Below are positions 7,791-15,975 of a stretch of 64,000 nt of DNA, in pieces. How positions within the stretch are numbered: the first letter of the stretch is position 1; the number at the start of each line of letters is the position of its first letter. Both the position numbers and the translations under genes were made by a program. Below the pieces are notes generated by a model, which saw only the letters and a program-made list of their open reading frames with translations, did not search any database and was not told the DNA's origin. Source of the stretch: Methylocystis echinoides (lineage in GTDB: Bacteria; Pseudomonadota; Alphaproteobacteria; Rhizobiales; Beijerinckiaceae); assembly GCF_027923385.1 (NCBI RefSeq), contig NZ_BSEC01000001.1, positions 4,128,001 through 4,192,000 of the forward strand. The letters run 5' to 3'.

Positions 7791-8855
7791 CTAGCGCAGA
7801 TGCGCCGCGCCGCTTTCCGCGGCGCGCAAGCGGGGGCCCTCGATCCGAAGCCGCGCCGTCATCGTCTCGCCGCCGCGATGGAAGCGCAGCTCGATCTCCG
7901 CGCCCGCCGGCATGACGCCAAGCAGCGTGCGCAGCTGTGCCGGCGTCGTGGCGGGCCGGCCGTCGACGGCCATGATCACGTCGCCCTTGGTCAGACCCGC
8001 GCCCGCCGCCGGCGAGGCGGGATCGACGGTGACGATCTCGGCGCCCGGTCGCCCGCCCGCCGGCTGACGAACGGACACGCCGATCTGCCCGCGCCGCACC
8101 TCCCCCGTCTCCACGAGCTGCGCCATGATGCGCCTGGCCATGTCGATCGGGATCGCGAAGCCAATGCCATTGCTGGCGCCGCTCTTCGAGAAGATCGCCG
8201 TATTGAGCCCGACCAGCTTGCCGTCCAGCGTCACCAGCGCGCCGCCGGAATTGCCCGGGTTGATGGAGGCGTCGGTCTGGATGAAATCCTCATAGCCCTC
8301 GATGCCCAGCCCCGTGCGGCCCATCGCCGAGACAATGCCGGAGGTCACCGTCTGGCCGAGCCCGAAGGGATTGCCCACGGCCAGAACGAAATCGCCCACT
8401 TCCAGCGCGCGGCTGTCGCCCATTGGCACCGCGGTGAGATTGTCCGCCCTGATCCGCAGCACCGCGACGTCCGTCGCCTTGTCGCGGCCGATGAGCTGCG
8501 CCCGGAAGCGGCGGTCGTCCTTCGTCGTCACCTCGATGACCGAGGCGCCGCGAACGACATGTTCATTGGTGAGAATGAGCCCGCGCTCCGCGTCGACAAT
8601 GACTCCGGAACCGGCGGAGGTCGTCTCCCGCTTCATCCGCGTGGTCGGGATGTCGAAAAATTCCTGCAGGACGGGATCCACGGCGACCGGCGCCTCGATG
8701 GATTCGATGCGCTTGGTGGCGATGTTCACGACGCCGGGCGTCACCGCGCGCACGACGGAGGCGACAGACGCCTTCTGCCCCGGCGGCAGCGCTCCGGCGT
8801 AAAGCGGCGTCGACAGCAACAGCAGCAACAGCGGAAGCACAATGCGCAGGATCAT
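7791..8855 (-). CDS. HtrA/Deg-type periplasmic serine protease with one PDZ domain
   Basis: A 354-residue protein with a leucine-rich signal peptide (1-20). The trypsin-like domain has the triad His99 (TNEHVV), Asp129 (ATDVAVLR) and Ser203 (NPGNSGGAL). One C-terminal PDZ domain (about 250-345) begins near RRGQIGVSV. A single PDZ domain makes it DegS-like in architecture, although the N-terminal segment looks cleavable. It degrades or senses misfolded envelope proteins. The ATG at 8855 follows GAGGAGACC; upstream codons to 9002 lack family similarity. Confidence 0.9.
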   Translation of the reverse strand: MILRIVLPLLLLLLSTPLYAGALPPGQKASVASVVRAVTPGVVNIATKRIESIEAPVAVDPVLQEFFDIPTTRMKRETTSAGSGVIVDAERGLILTNEHVVRGASVIEVTTKDDRRFRAQLIGRDKATDVAVLRIRADNLTAVPMGDSRALEVGDFVLAVGNPFGLGQTVTSGIVSAMGRTGLGIEGYEDFIQTDASINPGNSGGALVTLDGKLVGLNTAIFSKSGASNGIGFAIPIDMARRIMAQLVETGEVRRGQIGVSVRQPAGGRPGAEIVTVDPASPAAGAGLTKGDVIMAVDGRPATTPAQLRTLLGVMPAGAEIELRFHRGGETMTARLRIEGPRLRAAESGAAHLR

Positions 8856-9152
8856 GGTCTCCTCACTGCGGCGGCGGTCATCGGAACGCGCGTCGTTGCG
8901 CATGCGAACGCTCCGGCGTCTGAACGAAAGGCGCTCCATGACGGCCTCAGGCTCCGGGGACGCCTTGACCAAATGATGGCGCCCCCGATATGGCGCGGGC
9001 AAATGGTTTAGAAATCCCTAAGACGCCGATCAGCACTCGCGTCGATATGCTGCCAACAGCATGTTTTAAAAGGAGAAAACCGGCCCGGCTCTTGCTTTCT
9101 CCTCCCCCGCGCCGCTACATTTCAGGCGACGTTGCGCGGAAAGGAGATCACG

Positions 9153-9422
9153 ATGGCGTCCGGAGACTTCCTTCGTCAGATGCAGGGCTATGGGCTGACG
9201 ACGGCGAACATCTTCTATCGCATGCCCGACCATCCTGGAATCATCCAGTCCTACATCTGGCAGGACTATGATCTGCACCCGCATTTCCCCGAACTGCGGA
9301 AGTTTCTGGATTTCTGGACGCGCAGCCTGGACGGCCCGCTCCACGGCGTCACCGTCGCCCATGCGCAACTGATCAAGCCGGCGGAGATGCGTCTCGTGAA
9401 CGGCGAGTTCAGCGTACATTGA
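9153..9422 (+). CDS. usg: Usg-family protein
   Basis: An 89-residue protein matching the short alphaproteobacterial Usg family through the blocks LRQMQGYGLTTANIFYRMPD, YIWQDYDLHPHFPEL, FLDFWTRSLDGPLH and LIKPAE. GGAGATCACG precedes the ATG. The family is small, soluble and conserved, but its role is not established; the name comes from an old gene label near trp genes. No trp gene is present here. Confidence 0.85.
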   Translation: MASGDFLRQMQGYGLTTANIFYRMPDHPGIIQSYIWQDYDLHPHFPELRKFLDFWTRSLDGPLHGVTVAHAQLIKPAEMRLVNGEFSVH

Positions 9423-9617
9423 GAGTCCGTTAATCGGGTCCGCGCGGGCGCTGTTCCGGCATGGGAAAACCGGGACAGGCCGCGCACAAATGCGGTCCGA
9501 ATCGGGAGCGGCGAAAAGGCGGCGACGATTCCTTACCAAAGGCTTGCCGGCTGTTGGCGAAAGCCGCGCCAGGCGCCAGAATGCGGCCGCGCCATCCCGG
9601 GCGCAGGGAAGGAAAAA

Positions 9618-9878
9618 ATGAAGAAGGAAACGATCAACGGGGCGACGCTCGCCATCGCCGCCGTCTCTCTCGTGCTGGCGGGGACCGCTCCCGCCGCGAA
9701 GGCGGAAGGGACCGCCGGCCGCGTCCATTGCCTCGGCGCCAACGGGTGTCAGGGCAAGAGCGACTGCCACACGCCGAAAAACGCCTGCAAGGGCAAGAAT
9801 GCCTGCAAGGGGAAGGGCTGGGTGTACATGGAATCGGCGCAGGCCTGCGCCGACGCCGGCGGAAAAGTGCTGGACTGA
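9618..9878 (+). CDS. Secreted Cys-rich peptide precursor, BufA2-like
   Basis: An 86-residue protein with a signal peptide (to about residue 29). The mature part has seven or so cysteines in a repeated pattern NxCxGK: HCLGANGCQGKSDCHT, KNACKGKNACKGKGW and a last AQACADAGGK. This pattern is the one seen in the BufA2 branch of bufferins, small periplasmic peptides that bind copper after thiazole-type modification of cysteines by a DUF692 enzyme (BufB) with a DUF2063 partner (BufC). Neither enzyme gene is adjacent, so modification here is unproven. A strong terminator follows. The assignment rests on the cysteine pattern only. Confidence 0.65.
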   Translation: MKKETINGATLAIAAVSLVLAGTAPAAKAEGTAGRVHCLGANGCQGKSDCHTPKNACKGKNACKGKGWVYMESAQACADAGGKVLD

Positions 9879-9886
9879 CCGATCAT

Positions 9887-9913
9887 GGAACGGCCGCGCG
9901 ACGCGGCCGTTCC
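9887..9913. terminator. Bidirectional terminator hairpin
   Basis: Perfect 11-bp stem GGAACGGCCGC / GCGGCCGTTCC with a 5-base loop, between convergent genes encoding the Cys-rich and the His-rich secreted proteins. The hairpin has no long T-run. Confidence 0.7.
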
Positions 9914-9927
9914 GATCAACGCCGCAT

Positions 9928-10191
9928 TCAATAGGTCGTGCCGCTCGAGCCGCCGGTCGTGTCCTTGTTCATGTCCTGATTCTTGTTGAGATTTTTTGAA
10001 CCGGACGACGTGCTTCCCATTTCGTCCTTCTTCATCGTCTTGCTGCTGCCATAGGCGCCGTCGTCCGCCTTGGCGTGGTGGTGGTGATGGTGATGGTGAT
10101 GGTGGCTCTTGCAGTAATGCGCAAAGGCAGACGCCGGCGCAAAGGCGATAGCCGGCGCAATGAGCGCCGCCGCGAGGATATATTTCCGCAT
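9928..10191 (-). CDS. Secreted His-rich protein
   Basis: An 87-residue protein with a signal peptide ending at AFAHYC. It is followed by an uninterrupted run of ten histidines (after a CKS), then a polar tail rich in S, T, K, N and M that ends in GTTY. A histidine tract directly after the signal peptide fits metal (Ni, Zn or Cu) binding in the periplasm. The ATG at 10191 marks the beginning of the signal peptide; a frame extends further upstream. No family is recognised. It is convergent with the BufA2-like gene. Confidence 0.6.
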   Translation of the reverse strand: MRKYILAAALIAPAIAFAPASAFAHYCKSHHHHHHHHHHAKADDGAYGSSKTMKKDEMGSTSSGSKNLNKNQDMNKDTTGGSSGTTY

Positions 10192-10362
10192 CTCGATCTC
10201 CCGAAGACAAATCCGGCCAACCGGATCAAAGAGAACTGGGAGGCCGGTGGAAGCCGGCAAGGCGGCGTCGCCGTGGATTGTTTCCAGCTTGTTGCCATAT
10301 GCGGGGGCGCGCCATGATGGTCAACGATGCGCGGGCCCCGGGTGGAGCCCGCGCAGCTTCCT

Positions 10363-10605
10363 TTATCGGCAGAGCGAACGATAACGCTGGCAATTGCCGC
10401 GTCCGACCTCGCCCAGATCCTCCTTGAAGAGGCAGGCCCGCCGCAGCTCGCGACAATCCGCGCCATAGCCCCAGTGGCCGCGGCCATAGTCGCGGCCGGA
10501 GCGGTAATTGGCCTGAGAGAGCGTCGCGTCTTCCGGCGACGCAGCGGCGACAATCGGCGTCGCAACCACACACGCGAAGCCTAGCGCGAGAATGTATGCA
10601 CGCAT
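10363..10605 (-). CDS. Small secreted protein with four cysteines
   Basis: An 80-residue protein. A signal peptide (to AAAS, about residue 22) is followed by a basic mature part: GRGHWGYGADCRELRRACLF and GRGNCQRYRSLCR. The four cysteines in two CxnC pairs suggest two disulfides. GGAGGAGA lies upstream of the ATG. The family is unknown; similar short proteins are frequent in Rhizobiales. Confidence 0.55.
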   Translation of the reverse strand: MRAYILALGFACVVATPIVAAASPEDATLSQANYRSGRDYGRGHWGYGADCRELRRACLFKEDLGEVGRGNCQRYRSLCR

Positions 10606-10708
10606 CTTCTCCTCCTGTCGCAGTGACGCTGTTCGAACCAGACAGCCGGCTCGTCGAGCGATCGCCCCCGTAACGGGGGAGCGGACGTCCTGTTCCACGA
10701 AACGGAAG

Positions 10709-10930
10709 TTACCGGCGCCCTTTTCCGAACTGCCGCTGACACGCTTTCGACAGCGATGACATGTGCGCCTTGAGGCATTTCTCGACGGCGATGGCGTCCG
10801 GCTCCGCCGAGGCGCAGAGCCTGTGCGAATCGCGTTCGCAGGCTGCTTTCTGTTTAGTTGTGCCCTGCGCCAGCGCGGGCAGCGCCACAAGCGACAGGAC
10901 AGCCGGAACGACAAGGAAGAATTTGCGCAT
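10709..10930 (-). CDS. Small secreted cysteine-rich-repeat protein
   Basis: A 73-residue protein with a signal peptide (cleavage near ALAQG). The mature part holds CERDSHRLCASAEPDAIAVE and KCLKAHMSSLSKACQRQF. The C-x3-D-x2-RLC ... CLxxHxxxLSxxC pattern is that of the short 'cysteine-rich repeat' (GLG1-like) module, here a single unit. Localisation should be periplasmic and the role is unknown. It is the third of three consecutive small secreted proteins on this strand. Confidence 0.6.
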   Translation of the reverse strand: MRKFFLVVPAVLSLVALPALAQGTTKQKAACERDSHRLCASAEPDAIAVEKCLKAHMSSLSKACQRQFGKGRR

Positions 10931-11020
10931 GACCTATGCTCCAGTTGCGGGAGCCAGAACGACACATCGCAACTGGATCGGCGGGCGCCGATATCAAGCG
11001 CGGCGGCGGGAGGGGGCGCC

Positions 11021-11437
11021 TCAGGCTGGCGCAAGCAGGAGGCTGGTCTCGCTGCGCTCGATGCCTTCGATCAGTCGGACTTTCGAGAGCACGTCGTCGA
11101 ATTCGGCGAGATCGGCAACCTCGATCTCCGCGACGAGATCGAACGCGCCATTGGTGCTGTAGAGGGCATGAATCTGCGGCAGGCCGCGCAGCGCCTGCAC
11201 GACACGGCGCGTGTTCTTGCCGGAGACCTCGATCATCATGATCGCGCGAATGCGATTTTTCTCGGCGCCGCTCTTCAGCCGCACCGTAAAGCCCAGGATC
11301 GTCTGCGAGTCGATGAGCCTGCCCAGCCGGTTCTGAACCGTGCCGCGCGACACGCCCAGCCGCTTGGACAGCTCCGAGAGAGACGCGCGGGCGTTCTGGC
11401 GAAGGGCCGCAATCAGCCGATGGTCGAGATCGTCCAT
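11021..11437 (-). CDS. Lrp/AsnC-family transcriptional regulator
   Basis: A 138-residue protein of normal family length. The N-terminal helix-turn-helix is LSELSKRLGVSRGTVQNRLG, and the C-terminal RAM/AsnC effector domain begins with RIRAIMMIEVSG and contains the GAFDLVAEIEV strand. The ATG at 11437 is used because MDDLDHRLIAAL is the canonical start of the family. It is divergent from ornithine cyclodeaminase and the arginine dihydrolase-like gene. It probably controls them in response to an amino acid such as arginine, ornithine or proline, as Lrp-type regulators of arginine catabolism do elsewhere. Confidence 0.88.
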   Translation of the reverse strand: MDDLDHRLIAALRQNARASLSELSKRLGVSRGTVQNRLGRLIDSQTILGFTVRLKSGAEKNRIRAIMMIEVSGKNTRRVVQALRGLPQIHALYSTNGAFDLVAEIEVADLAEFDDVLSKVRLIEGIERSETSLLLAPA

Positions 11438-11577
11438 GATCGAGCTCTCCTTGCCGAATCGCCAATCAGCTAGCGCAATTTCAGCAAGCAACTAGCAATT
11501 TTCGTGCAGTTTTGCGATTTCGATCAGCAGCGCGTGGCCCTAGCTTTTGGAGTGACAGACAAGCCGGGGAGCGGGGA
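11438..11577. promoter_or_regulatory. Divergent regulatory region of the Lrp-type gene and the arginine pathway
   Basis: This 140-base A/T-richer stretch separates the divergent regulator and ocd. It holds the interrupted dyad GCTAG ... CTAGC (28 bases overall, from 11469) and repeated AGCAA/TTGC words. Lrp-type proteins bind degenerate dyads of that size. A specific site cannot be fixed by eye. Confidence 0.4.
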
Positions 11578-12645
11578 ATGGCGACCTTTCTGAGCGCGGG
11601 AGACGTTGCGCGCATTGTACACGAGATCGGCATGCGCAGGTTCTGGCTGCGGCTCGTCGACTATCTGCGAGCGGATTTCACGGCATGGGACGGCTTCGAC
11701 AAATCGCCGCGCTTCGCGAGTCACTCGCCGGGCGGCGTGATCGAACTCATGCCGGCCAATGACGCCGCGGCTTTCGCCTTCAAATATGTCAACGGCCATC
11801 CCGGCAATACGCGGCTCGGGCTGCAAACCGTCGTCGCCTTCGGCGCGCTGGCCGACGTCGCGACCGGCTATCCGGTCCTCCTCGCCGACATGACGCTGGG
11901 GACCGCCTTTCGCACGGCGGCGACTTCCGTTCTCGCCGCGCGCCATCTCGCGCGGCCCGAGAGCCGGACCATGGCGCTGATCGGCCTCGGCGCGCAATCG
12001 GAGTTTCAGGCGAGCGCCTTTCAGGCGATCCTCGGTGTCGACCGACTGCGCGTCTTCGACGTCGATCCGGCGGCGACGGAGAAGTTCGCGCGCAACATGG
12101 CGGGGGCGGGGCTGAGGCTCACGCGCTGCGCCAACGCGCGCGAGGCCGCGCTGGACGCGGATATCGTCACCACCATCACCGCCGACAAGAAACGCGCCAC
12201 CATTCTCACGCGCGACATGGTTGCGCCCGGCGCGCACATCAATGGCGTTGGCGGCGATTGCCCCGGCAAGACGGAGCTTGCGCGCGATCTGCTGCTCGAC
12301 GCCGAGATCTTCGTCGAATACGCGCCGCAGACCCGTATCGAGGGCGATATCCAGCAGCTTCCCGCCGATCATCCCGTAACCGAACTGCACGAGGTGATCG
12401 CCGGACGCCGAAAGGGCCGCGCCGCCGCGTCGTCGATCACCGTCTTCGACAGCGTCGGCTTCGCCATCGAGGACTTCTCGGTGCTGCGCCTGCTGCGCGA
12501 TCTCGCCATCGAAACCGGCGTGGGTCGCGACATCGACCTCGTGGCGGCCCCCGGGAATCCAAAGGATCTCTTCTCTCTCCTGCGTTCCGGCGCGGCGGGA
12601 GAAACGCGCGCCGCGCGCCGCGATGAACTGCTGCCCGTGGACTGA
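11578..12645 (+). CDS. ocd: Ornithine cyclodeaminase
   Basis: A 355-residue protein of the mu-crystallin/OCD family. It has the substrate region SPRFASHSPGGVIELMPAND, the catalytic/substrate segment FKYVNGHPGN, a Rossmann NAD site (MALIGLGAQSEFQASAF) and the conserved GAHINGVGGDCPGKTEL. The DCPGKTEL region carries the catalytic aspartate expected in true OCDs. The reaction is L-ornithine to L-proline plus ammonium in the cytoplasm. The ATG follows GGGGAGCGGGGA. The next gene, 30 bases on, encodes an arginine dihydrolase-like enzyme, so the pair would convert arginine to proline. Confidence 0.9.
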   Translation: MATFLSAGDVARIVHEIGMRRFWLRLVDYLRADFTAWDGFDKSPRFASHSPGGVIELMPANDAAAFAFKYVNGHPGNTRLGLQTVVAFGALADVATGYPVLLADMTLGTAFRTAATSVLAARHLARPESRTMALIGLGAQSEFQASAFQAILGVDRLRVFDVDPAATEKFARNMAGAGLRLTRCANAREAALDADIVTTITADKKRATILTRDMVAPGAHINGVGGDCPGKTELARDLLLDAEIFVEYAPQTRIEGDIQQLPADHPVTELHEVIAGRRKGRAAASSITVFDSVGFAIEDFSVLRLLRDLAIETGVGRDIDLVAAPGNPKDLFSLLRSGAAGETRAARRDELLPVD

Positions 12646-12675
12646 CGGCCCAACCTGCTGGGGGAATGAAAAGAG

Positions 12676-13545
12676 ATGACCGCGCACGTCGAAACGCCAA
12701 CCCATGTCACGCCGCTGCACGCCCGCGGCGCCTCGATCCTGATGTGCGCGCCGCATCACTTTGGCGTGGACTACATCATCAATCCCTGGATGGAGAACCA
12801 GGTCGGCCGCACCGAAACGGCGCGCGCGCGGGATCAATGGACCGCCCTCGCGCGCCATCTTGCGGGCTGCGCCAATCTCTCCTTCGTCGGCCCAGAGTCG
12901 GGCCTGCCGGACATGGTCTTCACCGCCAATGCGGGACTTGCGCTCAATGACGTCGTCGTGGTCTCGCGCTTCCACGCGAGGGAGCGGCGCGCCGAGGAGC
13001 CCCTGTTCAGGGACTGGTTCCAGGCGCAAGGCTTCGACATCGCGCCCTGGCCCGAGGACGTTCCCTTCGAAGGCGCCGGGGACGCGCTTCTCGATCGCGC
13101 GCGCGGCGTTATCTGGTGCGGCCATGGCTGGCGCTCCAGCCGTCAGGCGCCGGCGTTGCTGACGTCGATCTTCGGATGGGAGACCATCGGGCTGAAGCTC
13201 GTCGATCCGCGCTTCTACCACCTCGACACCTGTTTCTGCCCGCTTCCGGGTGGATGGGCGATGTATTATCCAGCGGCTTTCGACGCGGAGTCCCTTGCAA
13301 CGATCCGCGCGCTGACGCCGGCCGAAAAACGCATCGAGGTGGATGACATCGATGCGTTGTCCTTCGCCTGCAATGCGGTCGAAGTCGACAGACGCATCTT
13401 CATGAACGACGCCTCTCCGGCGCTGCGGGCGCGATTGACAAAGGCCGGCTTCATACCGGTCGTGACGCCGCTCGGCGAGTTTCTCAAGGCGGGCGGCGCG
13501 GCGAAATGCCTGACGCTCGATGTCACGCGCACGCAGGGCCGGTAA
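12676..13545 (+). CDS. Arginine dihydrolase/amidinotransferase-family enzyme (ArgZ/AgrE N-domain-like)
   Basis: A 289-residue guanidino-group-modifying (GME) fold. Visible sites are FTANAGL near residue 82, the glutamate-containing FEGAGDALL, a His182 in FYHLDTCFCPL and a C-terminal nucleophile Cys278 in GGAAKCLTLDV. The family includes dimethylarginine dimethylaminohydrolase, arginine deiminase relatives and the cyanobacterial arginine dihydrolase ArgZ, which releases two ammonium and CO2 to give ornithine. In cyanobacterial AgrE that domain is fused to an ornithine cyclodeaminase; here the two are separate adjacent genes, which favours ArgZ-like activity. DDAH activity cannot be excluded. 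Confidence 0.75.
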   Translation: MTAHVETPTHVTPLHARGASILMCAPHHFGVDYIINPWMENQVGRTETARARDQWTALARHLAGCANLSFVGPESGLPDMVFTANAGLALNDVVVVSRFHARERRAEEPLFRDWFQAQGFDIAPWPEDVPFEGAGDALLDRARGVIWCGHGWRSSRQAPALLTSIFGWETIGLKLVDPRFYHLDTCFCPLPGGWAMYYPAAFDAESLATIRALTPAEKRIEVDDIDALSFACNAVEVDRRIFMNDASPALRARLTKAGFIPVVTPLGEFLKAGGAAKCLTLDVTRTQGR

Positions 13546-13580
13546 GCGCGGCGGCGCGGGAACAGCTTCGCGTCATATGC

Positions 13581-13636
13581 GATGACAGATACGGCGGCGC
13601 GTTTCCCGAGAAGGCGCCGCCGGGCGGTCTGTCATC
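13581..13636. repeat. Two-tier inverted repeat (hairpin), probable terminator
   Basis: GATGACAGA (13581-13589) pairs with TCTGTCATC (13628-13636); inside it GGCGGCGC (13593-13600) pairs with GCGCCGCC (13614-13621) around a 13-base loop. There is no T-run. It lies 35 bases after the arginine gene. The rest of the 312-base gap to the chemoreceptor gene holds no gene. Confidence 0.6.
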
Positions 13637-13857
13637 TGCGCCTTCCTTCCGCAGTCGTTAAAGAAATTGCAAGACGACTGTGCTATTCCTGGAATCTGAA
13701 CTGATTTGCCGCGCGAGGCAGACCTTGCGTGGAGGCATGACGCCGCCGGATCGGCTCGACATCACGTCGCCCCCCTTCAAGCAAGAGTGTCGCCGCGCCC
13801 GGTGTTTCCGTGCGCCGACTCCCCTCATGTTTTGCCGATTGCCGCACGGAAGGCCCG

Positions 13858-15795
13858 ATGAGAGTCGATCTCGACAATATGAAGCTCGGCGTGAAAACGC
13901 TCATTCCGATTGGCGTTCTCACGCTGCTGTTCATGACGGTCCTCCTGCTGGGGACACATCGTCTGTATACGCTGAAGGGGAATTACGCCACGCTCGTGGA
14001 GCGCTCCAACGAAGGGCTGCTGAAACTGGCGAAAGCCAGTCGCCTCGCTTCCGAAATCGGCTACTCGACGCATATTCTTCTCGACTATCAGGTGAATGAT
14101 CCGCAGGCGAAGGCGGCGCAGGACTCGTTCCACAAATCCCCCGCCCTCGCCCAGTCGCTGCTGCGAGAGATCGCCGTCGTCTGGCCGGAACACGCCAAAT
14201 CGTTCGAGGACTTCGCCGAACGGATTGGCGCCATCGCCGATGAGGCCGCGCGCCCCGTCGCAATGGCGCTCGGCATGCCCGGCGTCGACGCCGGCACGAA
14301 TCTCAAGCCGGTGGAGCTGGATCAGATGAGCAAGGCGGCGCGGCTGCTCAACGCCGTGGACGCGAAGATCGAGAAGCTCAATGCGGATATGGCGGCCCTG
14401 GACCGCGAGCAGCTCGCGGAGCTGCGTGAGCAGGCGGTCGATCTGCGCTCGGGCGCCGACGCCGCCATCTGGCTGATGCTCGGCGCCGCGCTCGTCTCGA
14501 CCGTCGTCGGCGTCGCGTCGTCGATCTGGCTCACCCGGACGGCGATCGTCATCCCGATCCTCGGCATCTCGGCGCAGATGAAGCAGGTGGCCAACGACAA
14601 TCTCGGGGTCATCGTCTCCGGGGTGACGCGCGACGACGAGATGGGCGACATGGCGCGCGCGCTGGAACGCCTCAAACAGAACAGCCTCTCGCATCGAGAA
14701 GGCGAGGCGAACGCGGCGCAGGAGCGGTCGCGCGTCGAGGCGGAGCACCGCGCCTCGGAACAGCGGTTGCTCCAGAATGAACGCGACGCCGTGGCGCAGT
14801 CGCTCGGGCGCGCGCTCAAGGCTCTTTCGCAAAAAGATCTGACGCATCGCATGACAGACGATCTGCCCGACGCCTATCGGCGGCTGCAGGAGGATTTCAA
14901 TGCGGCCATGACGCAGCTCGAGGCGGCGATCAGCCATGTCGCAAACGGCGCCAACCAGATCAACGGCGCCTCAATGGAGATCACCAGCGCCGCCGACGAC
15001 CTCTCGCGCCGCACGGAGCAGCAGGCCGCGAGCATCGAGGAGACCGTCGCCGCCATCTCCGAAATCACCAGCACGGTCGGCAAGACGGCGAGCGGCGCGC
15101 AGCATGCGAGCGGAGTAGTCTCCTCGACCAAGACCGACGCCGAAAAAAGCGGGACGGTGGTCAAGCAAGCCGTCGAGGCGATCACGCGCATCGACAGATC
15201 CTCGCAAAACATCGCGCAGATTATCAGCGTCATCGACGAGATCGCCTTTCAGACCAATCTCCTTGCACTCAACGCGGGCGTCGAGGCGGCGCGCGCCGGC
15301 GAGGCCGGCAAGGGCTTCGCCGTGGTCGCCTCCGAAGTGCGCGCGCTGGCGCAGCGCAGCGCGGAAGCGGCCAAGGAGATCAAGGGCCTCATCTCGTCCT
15401 CGACGCAGGAGGTCAGCGAAGGCGTGACGCTTGTCGTCGAAGCCGGCAAGGCGCTCGAGCGGATTGTCGCCGCCGTCTCGGAAATCGACCGGATCGTCTC
15501 CGAAATCGCGATCGGCGCCAGCGAGCAGGCGACATCGCTCCAGCAGATCAACACCGCCGTGGAGCAGATGGACCAGGACGTTCAGAAGAACGCGGCCATG
15601 GTCGAGGAGACGACGGCCGCCACGCATAATCTCAAACGCGAAACCGAGGCGCTGATTTCCTCCATCGCGAGCTTCAGGCTGGAGAGGAAGGAGGCGGCGC
15701 CGCGCGCGCAGGCTCCCCTCAAGCTTGCCGCGGCCGCCGGATCTGCGCCACGAGCTCGGAACGCCCCCGTCGACGACGACTGGGTGGAGTTCTGA
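13858..15795 (+). CDS. Methyl-accepting chemotaxis protein
   Basis: A 645-residue transmembrane chemoreceptor. TM1 is near residues 10-32 ([18 protein letters not shown]), a helical periplasmic sensor part (about 35-200) follows, and TM2 is near 202-228 ([20 protein letters not shown]). A HAMP domain comes next, and then a signalling domain with the hairpin tip [20 protein letters not shown]. The sensor looks like a four-helix bundle. The protein ends in DDDWVEF, which resembles the xWxxF pentapeptide that tethers CheR/CheB to receptors. The ligand is unknown, and no che genes are nearby. Confidence 0.93.
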   Translation: MRVDLDNMKLGVKTLIPIGVLTLLFMTVLLLGTHRLYTLKGNYATLVERSNEGLLKLAKASRLASEIGYSTHILLDYQVNDPQAKAAQDSFHKSPALAQSLLREIAVVWPEHAKSFEDFAERIGAIADEAARPVAMALGMPGVDAGTNLKPVELDQMSKAARLLNAVDAKIEKLNADMAALDREQLAELREQAVDLRSGADAAIWLMLGAALVSTVVGVASSIWLTRTAIVIPILGISAQMKQVANDNLGVIVSGVTRDDEMGDMARALERLKQNSLSHREGEANAAQERSRVEAEHRASEQRLLQNERDAVAQSLGRALKALSQKDLTHRMTDDLPDAYRRLQEDFNAAMTQLEAAISHVANGANQINGASMEITSAADDLSRRTEQQAASIEETVAAISEITSTVGKTASGAQHASGVVSSTKTDAEKSGTVVKQAVEAITRIDRSSQNIAQIISVIDEIAFQTNLLALNAGVEAARAGEAGKGFAVVASEVRALAQRSAEAAKEIKGLISSSTQEVSEGVTLVVEAGKALERIVAAVSEIDRIVSEIAIGASEQATSLQQINTAVEQMDQDVQKNAAMVEETTAATHNLKRETEALISSIASFRLERKEAAPRAQAPLKLAAAAGSAPRARNAPVDDDWVEF

Positions 15796-15797
15796 CT

Positions 15798-15834
15798 GGA
15801 AGGCGGCGTCGTCCGTCCAGCGGCGCCGCCTTCC
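15798..15834. terminator. Hairpin after the chemoreceptor gene
   Basis: A 10-bp stem GGAAGGCGGC / GCCGCCTTCC starts three bases after the stop codon. No T-run follows, so termination efficiency is uncertain. Confidence 0.55.
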
Positions 15835-15975
15835 GATGATGACCCCTCGCCTGCAAAGCGGGCGCGGGACAGGTGCGGCGGACCCCGGCCATTTGCATCG
15901 GCTCCCGCCTCGGCTATTGGTTCTGACGACAACACCAATGGCCGCGCGCCCGCGCCCAGATAAGGACAGGTCAAC

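Noticed and set aside
10074..10104. Short tandem repeat (GTG/GAT runs)
   Set aside because: It encodes the histidine tract of the secreted His-rich protein on the minus strand and is explained by coding.
13825..14937. Long minus-strand frame opposite the chemoreceptor
   Set aside because: Antisense shadow of a strongly supported chemoreceptor gene; GC-rich DNA opens such frames.
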